Shown: positions 58,798 to 64,000 of the stretch, in pieces | How positions within the stretch are numbered: the stretch's first letter is position 1 | Layout: every line of letters begins with the position of its first letter | Source: SIG440 sp045631525 | GTDB lineage: Bacteria; Bacillota; Clostridia; Monoglobales; Monoglobaceae | Direction of reading: 5' to 3' | NCBI GenBank assembly: GCA_045631525.1 | Contig: JAZQUY010000002.1 | Coordinates: 1-64,000, forward strand | DNA: 64,000 bases | Program-made: the position numbers and the translations under genes | Notes under the pieces: generated by a model | Database searches by the model: none | What the model saw: only the letters and a program-made list of their open reading frames with translations | What the model was told of the DNA's origin: nothing

Positions 58798-60234
58798 ATG
58801 AATTACAAAATGATTTCTCACGTGCTTGGCTGCGTGCTCAATATAGAGGCAGCGGCTATGGTGTTGCCGTTTTTGTGTGCGGTTCTCTATGACGAGCCTG
58901 CCAAGTGGACGTTTTTGATGTGTGCGGCACTTTGTTTGATAGTGGGCATTCCGTTGGTTATGATAAAGCCCAGAAATAGAATTATGTTTGCAAAAGAAGG
59001 TTTTGTGTCGGTTGCTCTCAGTTGGATAACCCTCAGTATTTTTGGAGCATTTCCATTTGTTATTTCGGGTAGCATACCAAACTTTGTGGATGCAGTTTTT
59101 GAAACTACATCTGGATTTACCACCACTGGTGCATCAATACTCACAGATGTTGAGGTTTTGCCGAAGTCGATGATTTTCTGGCGTAGCTTTACTCATTGGA
59201 TAGGCGGCATGGGCGTGCTGGTCTTTTTGGTGGCTATTCTTCCTCTTTCGGGTGGAAGCAACCTTTATCTTATCAAGGCGGAAAGCCCGGGCTATTCTGT
59301 TGGCAAGCTTGTTCCAAGAGTAAGATCCACAGCGAAAATTTTATATGGAATTTACCTTTTCTTTACGTGCCTTGAGATAATTCTCTTAAAAATGGGCGGA
59401 CTTGATTGGTTTTCGGCGCTGACGCTATCCTTTGGTACGGCGGGAACGGGCGGCTTTGGAATTCTCAACTCCGGACTTTCAGAATATTCTTCTTATGTTC
59501 AGGTGGTAATAACTGTATTTATGACGATTTTTGGAATAGACTTTTCCTTTTACTATCTCATACTTATGAGAAAAATAAAAGGTACTTTCAAACTGGAAGA
59601 AGTCTGGGTATACTTAGGGATTATTGTGGCGGCTGTTACAGTTATTTTCTTTAACACACGGCACTTGTTTGGCGGTACACTTGAAACACTTAAGCACAGT
59701 GCATTTCAGGTTTCATCGATAATAACATCAACTGGATATGCAACCACGAACTTTGACCTCTGGCCTCAACTTTCACGAATGGTTATTATAGCTTTGATGT
59801 TTTGCGGGGCTTGTTCGGGAAGTACGGGGGGCGGCATCAAGGTTTCGAGAATAGTTATACTTTTCAAAAGTATTATCAAAGAGGTTAAGGTCCTTGCTCA
59901 TCCCAAAAGTACAATAAAGGTGAAAATGAACGGACGCATTCTGGAACACGAAGTGGTTCGTGGAGTGAATATGTTTTTTATGGCATATATGTTTATTTTC
60001 GTGGGTGTGCTTATTGCTATCAGCATAGACAACCTTGATTTTACTACCAATTTCACGGCGGTGCTGGCAACCCTCAGCAACATAGGTCCCGGACTTTCAC
60101 AAGTTGGCCCAATGTGCAACTTTGCAGTATTCTCAGATTTTTCAAAATTGGTTCTCACAGCTGCGATGCTTATAGGAAGACTTGAGATTTTCCCAATTCT
60201 TGTGTTGTTTTCTAAAAATACGTGGAAGAGATAA
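58798..60234 (+). CDS. trkH: Trk potassium transporter membrane subunit TrkH
   Basis: 478 residues with about ten hydrophobic segments. Four pore-loop repeats can be seen, with selectivity-filter-like segments TTSGFTTTGAS, FGTAGTGGFGI, SSIITSTGYATTNF and LATLSNIGPGL. This is the potassium-translocating subunit that works with TrkA. A terminator follows at 60247-60275. Confidence 0.96.
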   Translation: MNYKMISHVLGCVLNIEAAAMVLPFLCAVLYDEPAKWTFLMCAALCLIVGIPLVMIKPRNRIMFAKEGFVSVALSWITLSIFGAFPFVISGSIPNFVDAVFETTSGFTTTGASILTDVEVLPKSMIFWRSFTHWIGGMGVLVFLVAILPLSGGSNLYLIKAESPGYSVGKLVPRVRSTAKILYGIYLFFTCLEIILLKMGGLDWFSALTLSFGTAGTGGFGILNSGLSEYSSYVQVVITVFMTIFGIDFSFYYLILMRKIKGTFKLEEVWVYLGIIVAAVTVIFFNTRHLFGGTLETLKHSAFQVSSIITSTGYATTNFDLWPQLSRMVIIALMFCGACSGSTGGGIKVSRIVILFKSIIKEVKVLAHPKSTIKVKMNGRILEHEVVRGVNMFFMAYMFIFVGVLIAISIDNLDFTTNFTAVLATLSNIGPGLSQVGPMCNFAVFSDFSKLVLTAAMLIGRLEIFPILVLFSKNTWKR

Positions 60235-60246
60235 GAATAATGGAAG

Positions 60247-60275
60247 GGCAAACCTTTGAGGTTTGCCTTTTTGCT
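60247..60275 (+). terminator. trkA-trkH terminator
   Basis: GGCAAACC (60247-60254) pairs with GGTTTGCC (60260-60267), followed by five T. Confidence 0.88.
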
Positions 60276-60356
60276 GCATTTTGGCATAATTTCCCGGGGA
60301 AACCTAACATTTTTTTTGAAATTGATAAAAAAATCTTTTTTTTTCTGTGTTTTGTA

Positions 60357-60385
60357 TTGACATTTTAATGATAGTGTTGTAGAAT
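60357..60385 (+). promoter_or_regulatory. sigma-A promoter of the glycyl radical enzyme locus
   Basis: TTGACA (60357-60362) and TAGAAT (60380-60385) are 17 bp apart, about 60 bp before the start codon. No regulator gene or clear operator is visible next to it. Confidence 0.8.
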
Positions 60386-60445
60386 GAAACTAAGATATTA
60401 TCGATTAAAATGAAGTATTATTTTTTTGAAAGGGGAGTTTAAGTT

Positions 60446-62968
60446 ATGGCAAGATTTTTCACCGAAGATATCGCAAAAAGTCCACGTATTGAAAAGCTTA
60501 AGGACAATTTGTTTGCCAGAAAACCGGAAATCGAAGTTGAACGTGCGGTTTTACTTACTGAATCCTATAAAAATACCGAAGGTATGCCTATGATTACAAG
60601 GCGTGCAAAAGCCTTCAGAAATATCCTTGAAAATCTTCCTATTACAATCAGGGAGCATGAATTGGTTGTGGGCAGTGCTACAAAGTCTTCAAGAAGCTGT
60701 CAGATTTTCCCCGAGTTTTCTTTCTCCTGGATTGAGGATGAGTTTGACAGCCTTGAAACAAGGTCTGCTGACCCGTTTGTTCTTTCGGAGGACTCAAAGA
60801 AAGCTCTCGGCGAGGTGTTCAAATATTGGAAGGGCAAGACCACAAGTGAGCTTGCGGCTTCTTATATGAAGCCTGAAACGATGGACGCTATCAGCCACAA
60901 TGTGTTCACACCGGGAAACTATTTCTACAATGGTATTGGTCACGTTACTGTGGACTATGGCAAGGTTCTTGAAATTGGTTTTGACGGCATCATTAAGCAG
61001 GCAAAAGCAGAGCGTGATGCAATTGACCAGACAAAAGGCAACGCTACTGAAAAAAGAGTTTTCCTTGATGCTGTTATTGAAAGCTGTGAAGCGGCTATTA
61101 CCTTTGCGCAGAGATATTCACGCCTCGCTTATGAAATGGCTGATAAATGCACAGATGAGGTTCGACGCGCGGAACTCAAAACAATTGGGAAAATATGCAG
61201 CCGTGTTCCCCAGTTTGGTGCAGAAAGCTTTTATGAAGCCTGCCAGAGCTTCTGGTTTGTTCAGCTTCTTATCCAGACCGAGTCAAACGGACATTCCGTT
61301 TCTCCAGGACGTTTTGATGTTTATATGTATCCTTATTTCAAAAAGGATTTCAAAAACGGCAAGATAACACGTGAGTTTGCCCAGGAGCTTATGGACTGTG
61401 TATGGGTAAAACTCAATGACTTTACAAAAATCAGAGATGCCCTTTCTGCTGAAGGGTTTGCGGGCTACAGCCTTTTCCAAAATCTTATTGCGGGCGGTCA
61501 GGACAAAGATGGCGTTGATATCACAAATGACGTGTCGTTTATGTGCATAAACGCATCATTACATACAATGCTTCCCCAACCATCACTTTCAGTAAGGGTG
61601 TGGAACAAAACACCTCACGAATTTTTGATGAGAGCGGGCGAGCTTACACGTACAGGAATTGGTCTCCCGGCTTATTACAATGATGAGGTTATTATTCCTG
61701 CGCTTATAAGTCGTGGACTCACCTTGGAGGATGCAAGACAATATAACATTATTGGCTGTGTTGAACCTCAAAAAGGAGGAAAGACAGACGGCTGGCACGA
61801 TGCGGCATTCTTCAATATGTGTAGACCTTTGGAACTCGTTTTCTCAAACGGTGTTGACGAGGGCAAGCAGATAAGCATGGAAACAGGCGATATTTCAAAA
61901 ATGACCACCTTTGACGAATTCTATGACGCGTATAAGGCTCAGACAGAATATATGATTTCTTTGATGGTGGATGCAGATAATGCTATTGACCTGGCTCACG
62001 CTCAAAGAGCTCCGCTCCCCTTCCTTTCAAGTATGATTGAAGATTGTATCGGAAGAGGAAAGAGCGTTCAGGAGGGCGGTGCGGTCTACAACTTCACCGG
62101 TCCTCAGGGTTTTGGTGTTGCAAATATGGCAGATGCACTTTTTGCGATCAAGAAGCTTGTGTTCGAAGAAAGAAAATTCACTCTTCCCGAGCTCAAAGAA
62201 GCTCTCAAAAACAATTTTGGAAAAGGTGCTGATTCAAAGGACCTCGAAGAAATCGTTGTGGGAGTTGTAAAGAGCCTCGCTGAAAAGGGTGTAAATGTCT
62301 CAAAAGAACAGATTGAACAAATTTGCAAGAATATACAGGGAAATACTTCCGGTGCAAGCAGCAGAGACGCTGAAATTCTCAGATTGATTGAGGGCGTTCC
62401 AAAGTTCGGAAACGATATATGCGAGGTTGATACTTTCGCAAGAGATGTTGCTTATACATATACAAAACCCGTAGAAAAATATACCAATCCCCGTGGTGGA
62501 GTTTATCACGCAGGACTTTATCCCGTTTCAGCAAACGTTCCCCTTGGCGCACAGACGGGTGCGACTCCCGATGGACGTTTCGCGAAAACTCCGGTGGCTG
62601 ATGGTGTATCGCCGGCGGCAGGCCGTGATGTGAATGGCCCTACAGCTGCAGCAAACTCTGTTGCAAAGCTCGACCACTTTATTGCATCAAACGGAACACT
62701 TTTCAATATGAAATTCCATCCGTCAGCACTCAAGGGAACATCGGGTCTTGAAAGCTTTGTGGCACTTATCAGAGGCTACTTTGACCAGAAAGGCAGCCAC
62801 GTGCAGTTCAACGTGGTAAGCCGTGAAACTCTTCAGGATGCACAGAAGAATCCTGAAAAGTACAAAGGTCTTGTTGTCAGAGTTGCGGGTTACAGCGCGC
62901 TCTTTACAACGCTTTCAAAATCGCTTCAGGATGACATAATCAACAGAACAGAACAAAAAGGATTTTAA
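60446..62968 (+). CDS. glycyl radical diol dehydratase (glycerol/1,2-propanediol dehydratase type)
   Basis: 840 residues. The radical Gly is 815 in RVAGYSALF and the catalytic Cys is 438 in IIGCVEPQ with Glu 440. The GWHDAAFF segment and GHSVSPGRF segment carry the substrate-binding Asp, His and Ser known from B12-independent glycerol dehydratase, and GHVTVDYGKVL carries a further His. NPRGG and FHPSALKG blocks agree. It should eliminate water from glycerol or 1,2-propanediol to an aldehyde. It starts a microcompartment locus. Confidence 0.88.
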   Translation: MARFFTEDIAKSPRIEKLKDNLFARKPEIEVERAVLLTESYKNTEGMPMITRRAKAFRNILENLPITIREHELVVGSATKSSRSCQIFPEFSFSWIEDEFDSLETRSADPFVLSEDSKKALGEVFKYWKGKTTSELAASYMKPETMDAISHNVFTPGNYFYNGIGHVTVDYGKVLEIGFDGIIKQAKAERDAIDQTKGNATEKRVFLDAVIESCEAAITFAQRYSRLAYEMADKCTDEVRRAELKTIGKICSRVPQFGAESFYEACQSFWFVQLLIQTESNGHSVSPGRFDVYMYPYFKKDFKNGKITREFAQELMDCVWVKLNDFTKIRDALSAEGFAGYSLFQNLIAGGQDKDGVDITNDVSFMCINASLHTMLPQPSLSVRVWNKTPHEFLMRAGELTRTGIGLPAYYNDEVIIPALISRGLTLEDARQYNIIGCVEPQKGGKTDGWHDAAFFNMCRPLELVFSNGVDEGKQISMETGDISKMTTFDEFYDAYKAQTEYMISLMVDADNAIDLAHAQRAPLPFLSSMIEDCIGRGKSVQEGGAVYNFTGPQGFGVANMADALFAIKKLVFEERKFTLPELKEALKNNFGKGADSKDLEEIVVGVVKSLAEKGVNVSKEQIEQICKNIQGNTSGASSRDAEILRLIEGVPKFGNDICEVDTFARDVAYTYTKPVEKYTNPRGGVYHAGLYPVSANVPLGAQTGATPDGRFAKTPVADGVSPAAGRDVNGPTAAANSVAKLDHFIASNGTLFNMKFHPSALKGTSGLESFVALIRGYFDQKGSHVQFNVVSRETLQDAQKNPEKYKGLVVRVAGYSALFTTLSKSLQDDIINRTEQKGF

Positions 62969-62971
62969 TAT

Positions 62972-63763
62972 ATGAACAACGATTACTTAAACACCAAAGG
63001 CAGAATATTTGATATTCAGCGTTTTTCGGTGCATGACGGTCCGGGTGTCAGAACCATAATTTTTCTCAAAGGTTGTTTCCTGAGATGTAAATGGTGCTGC
63101 AATCCCGAATCCCAGAAGTTCGACATAGAAAAAATGGTTGTTGACGGTAAAGAGAAAGTTATCGGTCGCGATGTTACAGTGGCTGAGATTATGGAAGAAA
63201 TTGAGAAAGACAGAATTTATTACCGCCGCAGTGGCGGGGGCGTTACCCTGTCCGGTGGCGAGTCGCTGAGACAGCCCGAATTTGCAGCGGCGCTTCTTCG
63301 TGCCTGCAAGGAAAAAGGCATTAACACTGCTCTTGAGTCAACGGGCTGTGCTGGATTTGACAAGATAGAAATGCTTCTTCCTTATCTTGATTTGTATCTC
63401 ATGGATATTAAGCACACGAACAGTGAAAAACACAGACAGTTCACTTCGCAGCCAAACGAACTTATTCTGGAAAATGCAAGAAAAATCGCAGAAAAGGCAA
63501 ATGGACTTATTATAAGAGTTCCTGTCATTCCCACCTTCAATGATACTGAAAATGAAATAAGGGATATAGCAAAATTTGCAAAGACTTTGCCGGGAGTGGA
63601 TGAATTACATCTTCTTCCTTATCACCGTCTGGGTGAAGACAAATATGAGGGCCTTGACAGAAATTATGAATTACATAATGTTGATTTGATTCCCGATGAA
63701 CAAATCCAGAAATTCAAAACGGTGGTTGAATCAGAGGGACTTAGGTGCCAGATAGGAGGTTAA
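62972..63763 (+). CDS. glycyl radical enzyme activase
   Basis: 263-residue radical-SAM protein. The CX3CX2C motif is GCFLRCKWCCNPES (about 35-48) and the SAM motif GGGVTLSGGES is near residue 90. It lies 3 bp after the dehydratase and should install its glycyl radical. Most activases of diol dehydratases have about 300 residues with a ferredoxin-like insert of eight Cys after the first motif; that insert is missing here, so the protein is built like PflA. Confidence 0.92.
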   Translation: MNNDYLNTKGRIFDIQRFSVHDGPGVRTIIFLKGCFLRCKWCCNPESQKFDIEKMVVDGKEKVIGRDVTVAEIMEEIEKDRIYYRRSGGGVTLSGGESLRQPEFAAALLRACKEKGINTALESTGCAGFDKIEMLLPYLDLYLMDIKHTNSEKHRQFTSQPNELILENARKIAEKANGLIIRVPVIPTFNDTENEIRDIAKFAKTLPGVDELHLLPYHRLGEDKYEGLDRNYELHNVDLIPDEQIQKFKTVVESEGLRCQIGG

Positions 63764-63767
63764 GACA

Positions 63768-64000
63768 ATGGCAGACTGGAAAGATTTAAGCAACTTAAGT
63801 GACAGAATGAGAATTATTCAGGAACTTGTTCCAGGCAAGCAGATTACTCTTGCTCACATTATTGCAAACCCTGACAGAATTCTTTACAAAAAGCTGGGTC
63901 TTGACCCTGCAATTGATTATTCAAAAGCAGCTATTGGAATTGTTACCATGTCGCCGGCGGAAACCGCCATTATCGCGGCTGATATTGCAATCAAGGCGTC
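63768..64000 (+). CDS. BMC shell protein, EutS/PduU-like (cut by window end)
   Basis: 77 residues before the window ends. The opening MADWKDLSNLSDRMRIIQEL is followed by VPGKQITLAHIIANP and then GIVTMSPAETAIIAADIAIKA, which is the EutS/PduU pattern (VPGKQVTLAH, then the BMC-domain strand-helix). These proteins form hexameric shell tiles. It begins 4 bp after the activase with an AGGAGG site, tying the radical enzyme to a microcompartment. Confidence 0.88.
   Translation, partial: MADWKDLSNLSDRMRIIQELVPGKQITLAHIIANPDRILYKKLGLDPAIDYSKAAIGIVTMSPAETAIIAADIAIKA

Noticed and set aside
60446..62968. Hydroxyproline dehydratase (HypD) or choline TMA-lyase (CutC)
   Set aside because: The GCVEPQ and GWHDAAFF segments and the GHSVSPGR and NPRGG blocks match glycerol/propanediol dehydratase; HypD has a different segment after GCVE, and no choline-type residues or cut genes are seen.

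Overview
The window is a stretch of chromosome from an anaerobic, endospore-forming, low-GC Firmicute, most likely a member of the Clostridia. The pointers are the spoIIAA-spoIIAB-sigF operon, the sporulation-type LonB next to LonA and EngB, a Phe T-box leader on pheS-pheT, RNase J, a ZTP (pfl-motif) riboswitch on pyruvate formate-lyase, and an oxygen-sensitive glycyl radical enzyme next to a microcompartment shell gene. Core promoters are very regular: many TTGACA-like and TATAAT-like hexamers sit exactly 17 bp apart.

Bases 1-36,250 are mainly housekeeping. An rRNA operon ends with 5S rRNA, tRNA-Asn and tRNA-Glu. Next come dtd with 5-formyltetrahydrofolate cyclo-ligase, a secreted protein, a structured small RNA in front of a 54-residue acidic protein, and pheS-pheT behind a T-box. 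These are followed by a YitT membrane protein, an alpha/beta hydrolase, RNase J, riboswitch-controlled pflB-pflA, and lonB-lon-engB-hisS-aspS-DUF4340-tyrS-valS. The last block holds the sporulation sigma-F operon, a PP2C-like membrane protein that has lost its metal ligands, ligA, cysK and a GMP synthase that lacks the glutaminase half.

Bases about 36,251-57,275 are an integrated mobile element inserted in the 3' end of guaA. The 10-bp repeat TCGAGTGGGA marks both ends, and paired GAGTACA repeats lie just inside each end. The left part carries a CI-like repressor, three operator sites, an excisionase-like protein, a tyrosine integrase, TnpV, two MobC-like proteins and a MOB relaxase. No type IV secretion genes are present, so this is an integrative mobilizable element rather than a self-transmissible one.

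The cargo is the most interesting part. Behind an XRE repressor and a membrane-anchored ImmA/IrrE-type protease lies an apparently co-transcribed set: a trigger-factor-like protein interrupted by one in-frame stop, its paralogue with a different C-terminus, a GrpE-like protein, an 825-residue Hsp70, an AAA+ ATPase and a 943-residue membrane protein with a degenerate J-like segment. Two nuclease genes follow, a YhcG/DUF1016 PDDEXK protein and a DUF262-like protein with an HNH domain. Together they look like a complete chaperone network carried on a mobile element next to defence-type nucleases. Its function is not known to me; defence or element maintenance is an inference.

Right of the element the chromosome resumes with what looks like the original guaA terminator, then trkA-trkH for potassium uptake. 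The window ends in a glycerol/propanediol dehydratase-type glycyl radical enzyme, its activase and the start of an EutS/PduU-like shell protein, which is the beginning of a glycyl-radical microcompartment locus.
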